Source of the DNA: Candidatus Scotarchaeum otlingeri
Lineage (GTDB): Archaea; Thermoproteota; Nitrososphaeria; Geothermarchaeales; JDFR-13
Reading direction: 5' to 3'
Assembly: GCA_002011075.2 (NCBI GenBank)
Contig: MTMA02000006.1
Location: 613,374-677,373 of the forward strand
DNA: 64,000 nt
In this document: one piece after another, positions 51,821 through 61,137 of the stretch
How positions within the stretch are numbered: position 1 is the first letter of the stretch
Layout of the letters: each line of letters begins with the position of its first letter
Notes under the pieces: model-generated
What the model was told of the DNA's origin: nothing
What the model saw: the letters and a program-made list of their open reading frames with translations, nothing else
Databases searched by the model: none
Program-made: the position numbers and the translations under genes

Positions 51821-53452
51821 ATGGCTAAAAGGGTATTTGTTTTTGGCATTGACGGCATACCACTGTGGCTAATTGAAGACGCGGTCAATAAAGGGTATCT
51901 AAAAAAGATTGGGGAATATATGGAGAAAGGGGTATACGGTAACTTACTAGCATATCCTCCTATTCATACACCTCCGAACTGGATGTCTGCGTTTACGGGT
52001 GTACCACCATCTGTACATGGTATAATGGGATTTTATTATATAGATAGAAACTATGAGGTAAAACATTACAACTCAACCTATCGTAAGGTTGATCCGATTT
52101 GGGTGACAGCGTCGAAATATGGTAAAAAAGTGATTGCGGTAAATATCCCTATGACTTATCCCCCTGATCAGGTTAATGGCATCATGGTTAGTGGTGATGA
52201 GAGATATGGACCTCCCACTGAGAAACATGTTTATCCTCCTGAGATATATAATCTTCTTAGAGAGGAAAATTATATTATCGATGTTTTATTGTATGATAAA
52301 CCTAAAACCGCACTTGAGAAGATGCATAATGCCTTAAGAATTAGGAGTAGGGTCACCAGAAAATTAATGGAGAAGTATGAATGGGATCTTACAATAATTG
52401 TATATAGGGAGCCGGATTATATTCTGCATAAATTCCTAGGCGTCGACATGGTTCCCGGTGGAGACCATAGGGCTAAGGAGGAATTATCCCGAGCATCTTA
52501 TGAGGTTCTATCACTTTTAGATGAAGAGTTCTCACGTTTTCTTAAATTAATTGATAAGGATGATTATGTCTTGATTATGTCTGACCACGGCCATAAGACG
52601 AAGGAGAAGATATTTTATATAAATAATTTGTTGGTTAAGTTAGACCTGCTTAGATTTAAAGGTTATTCGACAAGGAAAATAAGTCTAAAAACGCTTAGAA
52701 AATATGCCTTCTTAAGGTGGCTATGGTATAAAATCCCCGAGAAGTATAGGGGGACCGTTAAATCTAAATTTGTTCTAAAGTTTGCAGAGCCTGATAAGGG
52801 GCTTGATCCAAATATTGTCGACTGGCCATATACTAAAGCTCTCAATTACACAAATTATGGAGGTGTAAAGGTCAATCTCATCGGGAGAGAGCGTATGGGG
52901 GCTGTCCAACCGGCCGAGTACCCTGAATTCATCGATAAGATTGTAGAGGTCTTTAGGAATTACACGGATGATGAAGGTAGACCGGTCTTTAGAGATATAT
53001 ATACTATCAAGGATGATGGTGTTGATTATAATGATACGAATTATCCTGATATAGTTGTTGTTCCCGCGGATCATGTTTTACTGAGGGTTTCTATGGGGAG
53101 GTCTACAATTCCATATGAGGATGTAAAAAGTACATTGGATTATGATAGGCCGCTTTATAAAGAGAGAGAGGTTTCTGGACATATACCTGAAGGTATGTAT
53201 ATATTTACTGGACCGGGAATCTTGAAAGGTAGATCAATTGATATGTATATGGCAGATATAGCGCCGATAATACTATACCTTCTAAATACGCCTATTCCTA
53301 CTTATTATACTGGTATTCTGCGAAAAGAGTTATTTGAAGAGGAGTGGCTAGCAAGACATCCCCCCAGCTATATTGAAGAAAGGGGATATAGGATCAAGAG
53401 TAGAATTAGGAAGGTGCGAAAGATACTTAGAGAGAAAAAGGGTCTAACCTGA
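51821..53452 (+). CDS. Alkaline-phosphatase-superfamily phosphodiesterase/transferase (copy B)
   Basis: Paralogue of copy A: MAKRVFVFGIDGIPLWLIED, IHTPPNWMSAFTGVPPSVHG, DYVLIMSDHGHKTKE. GGAGG lies 8 bases before the ATG. The C-terminus is basic (KSRIRKVRKILREKKG), as in copy A (KKVKEKLKRKRGY), perhaps a membrane-surface contact. Substrate is unknown; NPP-type proteins hydrolyse nucleotide-sugars or lipid phosphates. Confidence 0.8.
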   Translation: MAKRVFVFGIDGIPLWLIEDAVNKGYLKKIGEYMEKGVYGNLLAYPPIHTPPNWMSAFTGVPPSVHGIMGFYYIDRNYEVKHYNSTYRKVDPIWVTASKYGKKVIAVNIPMTYPPDQVNGIMVSGDERYGPPTEKHVYPPEIYNLLREENYIIDVLLYDKPKTALEKMHNALRIRSRVTRKLMEKYEWDLTIIVYREPDYILHKFLGVDMVPGGDHRAKEELSRASYEVLSLLDEEFSRFLKLIDKDDYVLIMSDHGHKTKEKIFYINNLLVKLDLLRFKGYSTRKISLKTLRKYAFLRWLWYKIPEKYRGTVKSKFVLKFAEPDKGLDPNIVDWPYTKALNYTNYGGVKVNLIGRERMGAVQPAEYPEFIDKIVEVFRNYTDDEGRPVFRDIYTIKDDGVDYNDTNYPDIVVVPADHVLLRVSMGRSTIPYEDVKSTLDYDRPLYKEREVSGHIPEGMYIFTGPGILKGRSIDMYMADIAPIILYLLNTPIPTYYTGILRKELFEEEWLARHPPSYIEERGYRIKSRIRKVRKILREKKGLT

Positions 53453-53474
53453 TTAAAGACTATAAGGGATATCC

Positions 53475-54437
53475 CTATCTTACTCTGAACCATGGAACAA
53501 TCCTTAGATGTGGAAGATGTATGACGGGATGATAATATAAACCATATTCACCCAGTAACTCCCCATGGTCGGATGTAATAATTATCTCTCCATCCAGCTT
53601 GTTAACAAGATTAGAGACTGATCTTAATACCCACCTTAGATTCTCTATATATAGATTCTGAAGGTTCCTTCTCAATTCATGATCATTTTCCAAACATTCA
53701 TATAGAAACATAAGGAGGAAATCGTTGAAGCCTACTAATTTTCTGACGCTCAAATCTCTATATGCAATATTATAGATATCCGCTATCTTCCTTATCGTCT
53801 TAATAATGGGTTTATATGGAAAGTGAGGCTGCATATAATGTATTATGGCTTTATAGTCTTTACCGATCTGTTTCCCTCTAATTTTTAACCTGGAATTTAA
53901 TGCTAGAACTGACATCGAGACTTTATGTGGAGGCACTGTCCCAATACTGTCGTCCCATCCATCTTTCCAGATATCTATGACCTTCAAGAAAATTTCTTCA
54001 GGATTAAACTTAATATTATACAACTTATTTCCCCATATCTTAGGAGTTGCCGAAAAATAAATTGTGTCTCTCCAGCTTTTTCCCTCCCAAACTGCTCTTA
54101 GCCACTCTAATGTGTAGCTACCTGGGCTATATACTGGAGTTAAATATCCATCCATAAAATCCGTTATTATCTCTCTAAAAACATCGTATCTACATGCATC
54201 CAGTATAACCATTATATCCCATTTTTTATCATAAATAAATTTCAGTTGACTCTCTATTCCATCATAACTCTTGATCTCATTAAATAGGAACATAGTAATT
54301 GGTTTGAAAAACAAGTAATTCCTATAGGTTGATAACATCATAATCCTAGTTTTCATGCTTAAGCTATTGATGAGTAGGGTTCGAATACATTTCTCCCTCC
54401 AATAATTAAGTTTCCTCATCAGACTAATTCTTGTCAA
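53475..54437 (-). CDS. Sulfatase/alkaline-phosphatase-like protein (copy C, shorter)
   Basis: A third superfamily member of 320 residues: DIMVILDACRYDVFREII (metal Asp), YSPGSYTLEWLRAVWEG (candidate nucleophile), and IIITSDHGELLGEYGLYYHP (DHGE, distal His). It is more like the sulfatase group than copies A and B. GGAGGT lies 11 bases upstream of the TTG start. It ends near copy B's stop and precedes nadE. Confidence 0.72.
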   Translation of the reverse strand: MTRISLMRKLNYWREKCIRTLLINSLSMKTRIMMLSTYRNYLFFKPITMFLFNEIKSYDGIESQLKFIYDKKWDIMVILDACRYDVFREIITDFMDGYLTPVYSPGSYTLEWLRAVWEGKSWRDTIYFSATPKIWGNKLYNIKFNPEEIFLKVIDIWKDGWDDSIGTVPPHKVSMSVLALNSRLKIRGKQIGKDYKAIIHYMQPHFPYKPIIKTIRKIADIYNIAYRDLSVRKLVGFNDFLLMFLYECLENDHELRRNLQNLYIENLRWVLRSVSNLVNKLDGEIIITSDHGELLGEYGLYYHPVIHLPHLRIVPWFRVR

Positions 54438-54517
54438 TCCTGTGATGTACCTCCATGACTAATAATTCTCTTATTGTGATTAAAATAATGTAGTTTACAG
54501 ACCCAATCATGTAAAGA

Positions 54518-55366
54518 TTATGCCGAGGGGTTCCAGGGCATCCACCATTCTGTTTGGAGACTAAAGCCCTGTATCTTAGGGATAGGGGGCATCATCCTCT
54601 TATGTTCATTTCTTAGGACCCTATTTATGACCTTAGAAACTGTTTCTCTCTCAATATTTGTTTTTTTGATAACTCTCTCAATATCCATCCTCAAATCGAA
54701 ATAGAGATGCAATATAGTATCCACAATCTCATATGACATTCCTAATTCTTGTTCAGCTAAATGACCCGGCCAAAATCTTGGGCTACTCGGCTTTAGATAT
54801 ATATTTTCAGGCAACCCTATCTTCTTAGCAAGTATTCTGACTTGAGTTTTATATATATCTCCCAAGGGTAATATATCGACTCCTCCATCACCGTATTTAG
54901 TGAAATATCCGAGCAGTAACTCGCTTCTATCACTAGTCCCACAGACTAATAAGCGATTTATATTGGCATGATAATACCAGATCATCATGCGTATTCTCGC
55001 CAATATGTTTCCAGAAGCCACCCTATCTTTCTCCATATAGAACGGAATAGACTTCTTGATTTCTTTATAGATTCTTGTAATATTCACTGTTTGATGCTTT
55101 ATGCCTAGTTTACCGCATAATTCTAATGCGTCCTCTATATCTTGTAGAGGAGTCGTTGATTCTTCAGGCATGAGTAGACCGAAGACCCTTTCTTTTCCTA
55201 ATGCCCTTACAGCAAGGACAGCGGTTACTGAAGAATCCAGTCCCCCACTTAGCCCTATTACTACGCCTTTCATCCCCGCTTCTTCAACTTTATCTTTAAT
55301 AAATGTCTTGATCCTTCTAACGGCATAGTTATAATCGAGGTCGGGTATGGATAGAGTGTAACCCAT
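54518..55366 (-). CDS. nadE: NH3-dependent NAD+ synthetase
   Basis: Adenylates and amidates nicotinic acid adenine dinucleotide to NAD+. PP-loop motif GVVIGLSGGLDSSVTAVLAV (about 35-54), then CGTSDRSELLLGYFTKYGDG and a C-terminal ENIYLKPSSPRFWPGHLAEQ. No N-terminal amidase domain, so it uses ammonia unless it receives it from a partner. GGTG precedes the ATG. Divergent from a nitrilase-fold gene with 64 bases between the starts. Confidence 0.92.
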   Translation of the reverse strand: MGYTLSIPDLDYNYAVRRIKTFIKDKVEEAGMKGVVIGLSGGLDSSVTAVLAVRALGKERVFGLLMPEESTTPLQDIEDALELCGKLGIKHQTVNITRIYKEIKKSIPFYMEKDRVASGNILARIRMMIWYYHANINRLLVCGTSDRSELLLGYFTKYGDGGVDILPLGDIYKTQVRILAKKIGLPENIYLKPSSPRFWPGHLAEQELGMSYEIVDTILHLYFDLRMDIERVIKKTNIERETVSKVINRVLRNEHKRMMPPIPKIQGFSLQTEWWMPWNPSA

Positions 55367-55430
55367 TCTTGAACACCATTATACAATCTATATTATAGTG
55401 CTAATCACTATAATTTTTTGGTGTTTGTAT

Positions 55431-56270
55431 ATGCCAGATATAAAGGTCACCATAGCTCAGTTAAAGCCTTCTATAGCTAATCCGGATAAGAATATGAATA
55501 CAATTATAGATACAATTTATAATTCAGTTAAGAAGGACGATACAGATATAGTTGTTTTCCCTGAGCTTTTCTTAATTGGCTATTATAGTAAAGACTTGAT
55601 TTATAAGCTTGCCGAGCCCGTCGACGGTCCCCATATAACAAAGATAGCCGAAGCTTCAAGAGAATATGGTGTATATACAATATTCGGTTTTGCAGAGCAT
55701 GACGAAAAATATGATGTGTTTTATAACTCTGCGGCATTTGTATCGGATAATGGAGATATTAGTGTATATAGAAAAATACACATTCCCGACTTCAGCATCT
55801 TTGATGAATATAGATACTTCAGGAAATGGGATGGAGGAATAGAATTATATGGAGTTAAAGGGTTCCCTATAGGCATCATAATATGTTATGACGTATTTTA
55901 TCCTGAGTTGTCCCGAGCATATACTTTGTTGGGTGCTAAGGCTATAGTTGCAATCTCGGCCTCCCCAGATTTTTCGAGGCCCTTATTTCATGATATGATT
56001 AAAGCTCGAGCCATCGAAAATACGATCTACTATATATGGGTAAACATGGTGGGAACCTTCGACGGAGTAGGGTTCGCGGGAGGATCCCGTGTAGCCGAGC
56101 CTCTTGGATCAATATTGTATGATGCACCTCTAATCAAGGAGAATGTTAAAACCGTGGCCATTGATACTCAAGTAGTACGAGCTAGTAGGGAGAAACGGCC
56201 GGTCTTGAAAGACCTCTCACTTACCGATCTTAATCTATTAAATGATAGTTTCCATTTTCTGATTAGGTAA
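55431..56270 (+). CDS. Nitrilase/CN-hydrolase-family amidase
   Basis: Catalytic triad in order: Glu45 (DIVVFPELFLIGYY), Lys (YRKIHIPDFSI, about 110), Cys (GIIICYDVFYPELSRAY, about 146). The family hydrolyses amides or nitriles. GGTG before the ATG at 55431 sets the start; the longer frame from 55398 is unlikely. Divergent pairing with NH3-dependent NadE suggests it could supply ammonia from glutamine, as the fused amidase does in bacterial and eukaryotic NadE; this remains inference. Confidence 0.82.
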   Translation: MPDIKVTIAQLKPSIANPDKNMNTIIDTIYNSVKKDDTDIVVFPELFLIGYYSKDLIYKLAEPVDGPHITKIAEASREYGVYTIFGFAEHDEKYDVFYNSAAFVSDNGDISVYRKIHIPDFSIFDEYRYFRKWDGGIELYGVKGFPIGIIICYDVFYPELSRAYTLLGAKAIVAISASPDFSRPLFHDMIKARAIENTIYYIWVNMVGTFDGVGFAGGSRVAEPLGSILYDAPLIKENVKTVAIDTQVVRASREKRPVLKDLSLTDLNLLNDSFHFLIR

Positions 56271-57624
56271 TTATTTCAACTCTAACCATATCAGTTGCTT
56301 TTTCCCTCAATCCCCCCATATATATGGCTATATCGTTCTTCTTTACCAGCCCCATATCAATAAGTTTTCTTGTCGCTTCGTTAAAGGCATCGGGATAGCC
56401 TCCATCTACCAATAGAGGTCTAATTCCATATCTCAAATTTATTTTACGGGCTACTTCTTTCTTATTAACAGCTATATAAACTGTTTTCTTCGGTCTATAC
56501 CTGCTTATTCTCATAGCTGTATTCCCTCCTTTTGAATACCCAATTATTTTTCCCTCTATGTTATCAGCCAACATTAAAACGCCCTTAGCAAATTTGTCGT
56601 AGAGTGTTTCTGTATCACTATTATATTGAGGCGTTATATGTTTGTCTGCGCTGGATAGGACTTTCGATGCCCATTTAACCGTCTCGACTGGATATTTACC
56701 GACTGCTGTTTCCCCTGTAAGCATTATAGCATCCACGCCTTCACCGACAGCATTATAGATATCCATTACTTCTGCTCTACTAGGCTGAGGATTTTCTTTC
56801 ATGGAATCAAGGATCTGTGTTGCTATTATAGTTATCTTTCCTTTAAATATGCTTCTTTTTACGATTCTGGATTGAATTAGTGGAATTTCCTCTAGCCCAT
56901 AATATAGACCTAGGTCTCCTCTCGCCACTATGACTCCATCGCTACTATCTATTATGTCTTCAATATTTTCTACAGCCTGGGGTCTCTCTATCTTAGCTAG
57001 TATCCACTGTTCGCCGCCATAAACCGAAATTAGGTTTCTTAGCATCTCGATGTCTCTATCGTTTCTTACGAAGGATAATGCTATATAATCAACATCATTA
57101 TCTATGGCGAACCTTAAATCCTCGATATCTTTGTCTGTTATCGGAGGTAGATCTATGTCTTTATTTCTAATTAAGAAGGTTTTTCTGCTCCCTAGAATTC
57201 CATTCAGTAATGCCTTACCCCAGAAAGACCCGTTTTCTATTCTAGTTACCTTAAATTGAAGGCGGCCATCATCAACATATACGGTATCACCTACCTCTAT
57301 CTCTCTAAAGACTTCCTCATATCCTATATGTATACCGTCTTCTTCTGAGAGGGTAAACTTATATTCCCTCCCCTCAATTATTTCTATCTTCTCAATATCG
57401 CCTATTCTAACAGCTGATCCCTGAAGATCGCCTATTATAGCTGTATGCTTATCGGTCTCCTCATCATATTCTCTTACCCATCTTATTATACTCTCTTTTT
57501 CTTCTAGAGAGCCGTGAGAGAAATTTAGTCTAATAGAATCTGAACCCGCTCTTAATAGTGAGTGAACCTTATCCTTAGTATCACAAGAGGGTCCTATCGT
57601 AGCGATTATTTTGGTTTTCCTCAA
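56263..57624 (-). CDS. pyk: Pyruvate kinase
   Basis: Transfers phosphate from PEP to ADP. Motifs are RKTKIIATIGPSCDTKDKV, SIRLNFSHGSLEEKES, DYIALSFVRNDRDIEML, ILAKIERPQAVENIEDI (metal-ligand region), ATQILDSMKENPQPSRAEV and ALITGETAVG-like MLTGETAVGKYPVETVKWA. Length 453 is in the archaeal range. The start is TTG at 57624. Overlaps the end of the nitrilase gene by 8 bases. Confidence 0.95.
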   Translation of the reverse strand: MRKTKIIATIGPSCDTKDKVHSLLRAGSDSIRLNFSHGSLEEKESIIRWVREYDEETDKHTAIIGDLQGSAVRIGDIEKIEIIEGREYKFTLSEEDGIHIGYEEVFREIEVGDTVYVDDGRLQFKVTRIENGSFWGKALLNGILGSRKTFLIRNKDIDLPPITDKDIEDLRFAIDNDVDYIALSFVRNDRDIEMLRNLISVYGGEQWILAKIERPQAVENIEDIIDSSDGVIVARGDLGLYYGLEEIPLIQSRIVKRSIFKGKITIIATQILDSMKENPQPSRAEVMDIYNAVGEGVDAIMLTGETAVGKYPVETVKWASKVLSSADKHITPQYNSDTETLYDKFAKGVLMLADNIEGKIIGYSKGGNTAMRISRYRPKKTVYIAVNKKEVARKINLRYGIRPLLVDGGYPDAFNEATRKLIDMGLVKKNDIAIYMGGLREKATDMVRVEIIT

Positions 57625-57685
57625 TTATCCATCCCTATATAGCAATAGAGACCCCGTGAACTATTTAATTATATCTCTATGCTGT

Positions 57686-58174
57686 TCAAAGACCACTTTT
57701 CTTCAAGAATTTCATTAGTTTATCATATGTTTCTCTTACTGCCTCAACTATGACTTTTGTATCACCTATTATAGGCATAAAATTAGTATCTCCTAGCCAT
57801 CTAGGTACAACGTGAATATGATAATGATCTTCTATACCGGCTCCAGCGGCTTTGCCTATATTGATACCTATATTATATCCATGGGGTTTCATAACGCCGT
57901 CTAATAACTCTATCGACAAGTTTATTAACCTCATACACTCAAGCATCTCTTCTTCTTCAAGTTCCAAGGGGCTAGATATATGTCTATAAGGAACAATCAT
58001 CATATGACCATTATTATATGGATACTTGTTCATGATGATGAAGCACTTATCTCCTCTGTAGACTATTAGGTTCTCCCTATCATTATCTTCTTTAGGAAAT
58101 ATACAAAATATGCATTCTTCTTCCCGTGGTCTAATTATATATTCAATTCTCCATGGTGCCCATAATAACTTCAT
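57686..58174 (-). CDS. HIT-family nucleotide hydrolase/transferase
   Basis: MKLLWAPWRIEYIIRPRE and EECIFCIFP (zinc-like CxxC) lead into the HIT domain with NKYPYNNGHMMIVPYRHISS and DHYHIHVVPRWLGDTNF (HxHxH active site). These act on AP4A, ADP-ribose or adenylylated substrates. The ATG at 58174 gives the canonical N-terminus; the TTG at 58183 is open upstream. Confidence 0.87.
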   Translation of the reverse strand: MKLLWAPWRIEYIIRPREEECIFCIFPKEDNDRENLIVYRGDKCFIIMNKYPYNNGHMMIVPYRHISSPLELEEEEMLECMRLINLSIELLDGVMKPHGYNIGINIGKAAGAGIEDHYHIHVVPRWLGDTNFMPIIGDTKVIVEAVRETYDKLMKFLKKSGL

Positions 58175-58257
58175 ACAAATCAAAAATATTATAAATACTC
58201 CTTATAATTCTTATTTCAAAACCTATTTTTATTAGGCTTATAATTACATTTCTTAAG

Positions 58258-59196
58258 ATGAAAGCTATAATAATTCATGGCGGTGCTGGTGGGGTCCCGA
58301 CTGGGGAACGTAAGGAAAGAGTATTTAATGGGATAAGGACCTCCATATTAGAGGGAATACGCTGTTTGGAAAACGGAAAATCTTCTATCGATGCTGTACT
58401 CAAATCAGTAATGTATATGGAAGATTCGGGGGTATTCAATGCGGGACGAGGTTCCTATCCAAGTTTTACAGGCGGAATAGAGGTCGATGCAGCCATAGCG
58501 ACATCTGACGGCAAATTTGGAGCTGTTGCTGCTATACCTAATATAAGGAATCCAATTAAGTTGGCCTATGAAGTGATGAGTAGAACTAGGCATGTACTTA
58601 TCGCCGGTGCGCAAGCTAAGGAATTGGCATCTAGATTGGGGTTTAATGAATATTCAAGAGATGAACTATCTAAGTTATATTTATATGAGGAAGCGGAGAG
58701 TCGTATAGAGAGTAGATCTCCCGTCTTAGCCGAGATGTACAGAGTAAATAAGGATTTGTGGGGCGATACTGTAGGGGCTATAGCGTTAGATGATGAAGAC
58801 CTGATTGTATCAGGAGTCTCCACAGGAGGCTTATGGATGAAGCTTCCAGGGAGGGTTGGAGACTCACCGATATATGGCGCTGGTTTGATAGCTACACCTT
58901 TATGCGGGGTTGTAGCTACCGGTTATGGTGAAGTCATAATAAAGAGCTTGCTATCCACCAAAGTAGCAGGATATATTAGTAATGGACTAAGCTTAAAATT
59001 ATCATCTAAAAGGGTTATGAATCAGATTAATTCCTATTTTGGAATGAATAATACAGGATTCATTGTTCTAGGTAGGTTCGGAGAGGCCTATCGCATCCAT
59101 AATACTGACGCGATGCCCACTGGCGTTTGGTGGGAGGGGCTTGATGAACCTATAATTGTATTTAGCGGGGAGTACTACTATGAATTCAAGCTATAA
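58258..59196 (+). CDS. Plant-type L-asparaginase / isoaspartyl peptidase (Ntn hydrolase)
   Basis: Autocleaving Ntn hydrolase. N-terminal MKAIIIHGGAGGVPTGERKE, FNAGRGSYPSFTGGIEVDAA, and the catalytic Thr of KDLWGDTVGAIALD after autocleavage. SGVSTGGLWMKLPGRVGDSP is the conserved beta-subunit core. 312 residues is typical. Acts on L-asparagine or beta-aspartyl peptides that arise by Asn deamidation at high temperature. Confidence 0.9.
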   Translation: MKAIIIHGGAGGVPTGERKERVFNGIRTSILEGIRCLENGKSSIDAVLKSVMYMEDSGVFNAGRGSYPSFTGGIEVDAAIATSDGKFGAVAAIPNIRNPIKLAYEVMSRTRHVLIAGAQAKELASRLGFNEYSRDELSKLYLYEEAESRIESRSPVLAEMYRVNKDLWGDTVGAIALDDEDLIVSGVSTGGLWMKLPGRVGDSPIYGAGLIATPLCGVVATGYGEVIIKSLLSTKVAGYISNGLSLKLSSKRVMNQINSYFGMNNTGFIVLGRFGEAYRIHNTDAMPTGVWWEGLDEPIIVFSGEYYYEFKL

Positions 59197-59247
59197 TAGA
59201 TAGGTACCTCTAAATATTATATTTATAGGGTGTTTAGGTGGGGAAGC

Positions 59248-59637
59248 TTGGAACTTGGTCTCTTCGAACTACTAGTAGTACTAATTCTCGGCATATTAAT
59301 TCTGGGACCTGAAAAGTTACCAGAGTTCGCTCAGACATTAGGTAAATATGTGAGGGAATTCAATAAGCTTAGGCAGATGCTAGAGAGTGAAATCAAGAAA
59401 GAGATAACTTCTGTCGAAAAACCATTGAAGGAAATAACAGAGGCCCCTAAGGATAAGGATAAGAAAGCAAAGGTAAGTAGGAGAAGAGCTGTTGGGCTTA
59501 GAAAGGATGTCGATGAAGAGATAAAGGGATTAGCCGAAGATCTAGGTATATCCACAGAGGGAAAGACTAGAAAAGAGATCATAGCAGAGATAAGAGCTAA
59601 AGTTAAAGGTGAAGAGGATGACAGAGGAGCCAAATGA
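59248..59637 (+). CDS. tatA: TatA/TatB-type twin-arginine translocase subunit
   Basis: Short TM helix followed by an amphipathic helix: LGLFELLVVLILGILILGPE, KLPEFAQTLGKYVREFNKLR; then a long Lys/Glu-rich coil of about 80 residues with SEIKKEITSVEKPLKEITEA. GGTGGGG 4 bases upstream supports the TTG at 59248; a GTG at 59230 would add six residues. Overlaps the tatC gene by 20 bases; together they form the Tat export pore. Confidence 0.87.
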   Translation: MELGLFELLVVLILGILILGPEKLPEFAQTLGKYVREFNKLRQMLESEIKKEITSVEKPLKEITEAPKDKDKKAKVSRRRAVGLRKDVDEEIKGLAEDLGISTEGKTRKEIIAEIRAKVKGEEDDRGAK

Positions 59638-60421
59638 AGAAGAGCTTGAAGACGTTGAGATGCCATTCTGGGATCATGTTAAAGAACTAGGATACCGTAT
59701 AAAAAGGATAGCGATAGCATTGATCGTTGCTGTATTAGTAATGATGATTGTACCGGCTAGGCCTAGTGACTTGTGGGATGCATTGATGGGTGGGCTAGAG
59801 TATAAGCCGTTAATAGCAGCAATCCTTGACAAGATGAAGGAAGATATGCTTCCTCCCGACACGATTCTCATAGGAGGGACTATAGAGGATCCAATCACAT
59901 TATACTTTGAGATTAGTATGGTATTTGCATTAATAATAGCCTCCCCTGTGATTGCATACGAGATATATGCCTTTATAGCGCCAGGACTTTATAGTCATGA
60001 AAAGAGATTCTTAAAGCGTTTTGTATTTGGCTTTACAGTGATGTTTATTATCGGGGTGGTCTACTCATATTACTTCATTATGCCCATAACATTTAGAATA
60101 CTATTGTTATTTACTGATATCATAGGGGCAGAAAAGATTTTTTCAGTAAGAAACTTTTATAACATGATTTTCTTGGGGCTGGTTAGTGTCGGCCTCTTTT
60201 TTACTCTGCCTGTATTTCTAGTTCTCGCGATAAAATTCGGTATCCTAGACACAGATACCCTAATTAACTATAAAAGATATATCTATGTTGCCGTAATAGC
60301 TGTTACCGCCATTCTGACCCCTGATCCGACACCTGTCACTATGCTTCTACTCAGCATGCCATTTATTCTATTATATGAATTATCGATATTCTTAGGAAAA
60401 AGGGTAGAGCCTTTAGAATAG
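59618..60421 (+). CDS. tatC: TatC twin-arginine translocase subunit
   Basis: Six TM helices with the TatC hallmark DHVKELGYRIKRIAIALIVA at the N-terminus, PVIAYEIYAFIAPGLYSHEK, and AVIAVTAILTPDPTPVTMLL near the end. GGTGA at 59607 places the ATG at 59618 six bases downstream. Co-transcribed with tatA. Handles export of folded proteins such as cofactor-containing redox enzymes. Confidence 0.93.
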   Translation: MTEEPNEEELEDVEMPFWDHVKELGYRIKRIAIALIVAVLVMMIVPARPSDLWDALMGGLEYKPLIAAILDKMKEDMLPPDTILIGGTIEDPITLYFEISMVFALIIASPVIAYEIYAFIAPGLYSHEKRFLKRFVFGFTVMFIIGVVYSYYFIMPITFRILLLFTDIIGAEKIFSVRNFYNMIFLGLVSVGLFFTLPVFLVLAIKFGILDTDTLINYKRYIYVAVIAVTAILTPDPTPVTMLLLSMPFILLYELSIFLGKRVEPLE

Positions 60422-60430
60422 GCATCTTGG

Positions 60431-61060
60431 TTATTTATATAAGTTTTCCTCTAGAATTTTCTTTATCCCTCTTCTGAGGGTCTCACTCAGTGTGCTTGGT
60501 CGTATCCCTAGCATATTGGCAACTTCATATAATGTTGTTCTACGTGGATGGTCGAATAGCCCGAATCGCAGCGATAACAATAGTGTTCTCTCTTGGTTGT
60601 CAGTCAAATATTTCTTCCTTGATAGTCCTTTCATAAATAGGATGTCATATTTTATATCAGCATTCTCTAACTCCTTAAATATTTTATCGAGAGCGTCCCT
60701 GCCCGGTACAATGAACCTGAATGTCATTTTGCCGTCTTCTAATAATTTTCCTGATACAAGGAATGATCCCTCCCTTGTTAATGATGTACAAACCGGACAT
60801 CCCTTGGAGGATATCAAAGCGTAAAGTTTATCCCCTCTTTTTGTTATCTCTTTGATAATTTCGAAGTCTTCTTTTTCCACTGTATTCATGAACTCCTTTG
60901 CACATTCCTCATCAAATTCAATTAGATGGAGTATATCTGAATCTCTACCTCTAATATCCAGTATACAGGCTCTTAACCCTCCTTCCTTTGCAATAGGACA
61001 GGTAGGGTTTTCTACTATTAGCTGTACATCTACGAATGCATCCTCTATAAATGTCTTCAT
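60431..61060 (-). CDS. HTH_10 (Bat-like) regulator with Cys motifs
   Basis: C-terminal HTH_10 region: LTDNQERTLLLSLRFGLFDH and PRRTTLYEVANMLGIRPSTL, typical of bacterio-opsin activator-like archaeal regulators. The N-terminal sensor part contains ENPTCPIAKEGGLRACILD and ISSKGCPVCTSLTREGSF, with CPIA and CPVC motifs that might bind metal or sense redox. It is divergent from the membrane operon at 61138, with a palindrome between. Confidence 0.82.
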   Translation of the reverse strand: MKTFIEDAFVDVQLIVENPTCPIAKEGGLRACILDIRGRDSDILHLIEFDEECAKEFMNTVEKEDFEIIKEITKRGDKLYALISSKGCPVCTSLTREGSFLVSGKLLEDGKMTFRFIVPGRDALDKIFKELENADIKYDILFMKGLSRKKYLTDNQERTLLLSLRFGLFDHPRRTTLYEVANMLGIRPSTLSETLRRGIKKILEENLYK

Positions 61061-61072
61061 CAGAATCTATAT

Positions 61073-61094
61073 ATACCCTGAAATTTTAGGGTAT
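61073..61094. promoter_or_regulatory. 22-base palindrome in the divergent promoter (likely operator)
   Basis: Positions 61073-61079 (ATACCCT) and 61088-61094 (AGGGTAT) are perfect inverted arms around GAAATTTT; the central AAATTT is itself symmetric, leaving one mismatched pair. The site is centred between the HTH_10 gene start and the TATA box of the membrane operon, as expected for an operator. Which regulator binds is inferred. Confidence 0.55.
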
Positions 61095-61104
61095 TGACAT
61101 ATAC

Positions 61105-61112
61105 ATTATAAT
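61105..61112 (+). promoter_or_regulatory. TATA box of the 7-TM/HCO-like operon
   Basis: ATTATAAT centred 30 bases upstream of the ATG at 61138, ten bases to the right of the palindrome. The short leader holds GGTG. Confidence 0.45.
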
Positions 61113-61137
61113 ACTAATCTATACATTGGTGTGGTTT

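Noticed and set aside
54370-54400. GGTTCGAAT sequence resembling a tRNA T-loop
   Set aside because: It is within the sulfatase-like gene and no acceptor stem, anticodon arm or CCA-side sequence can be folded around it.
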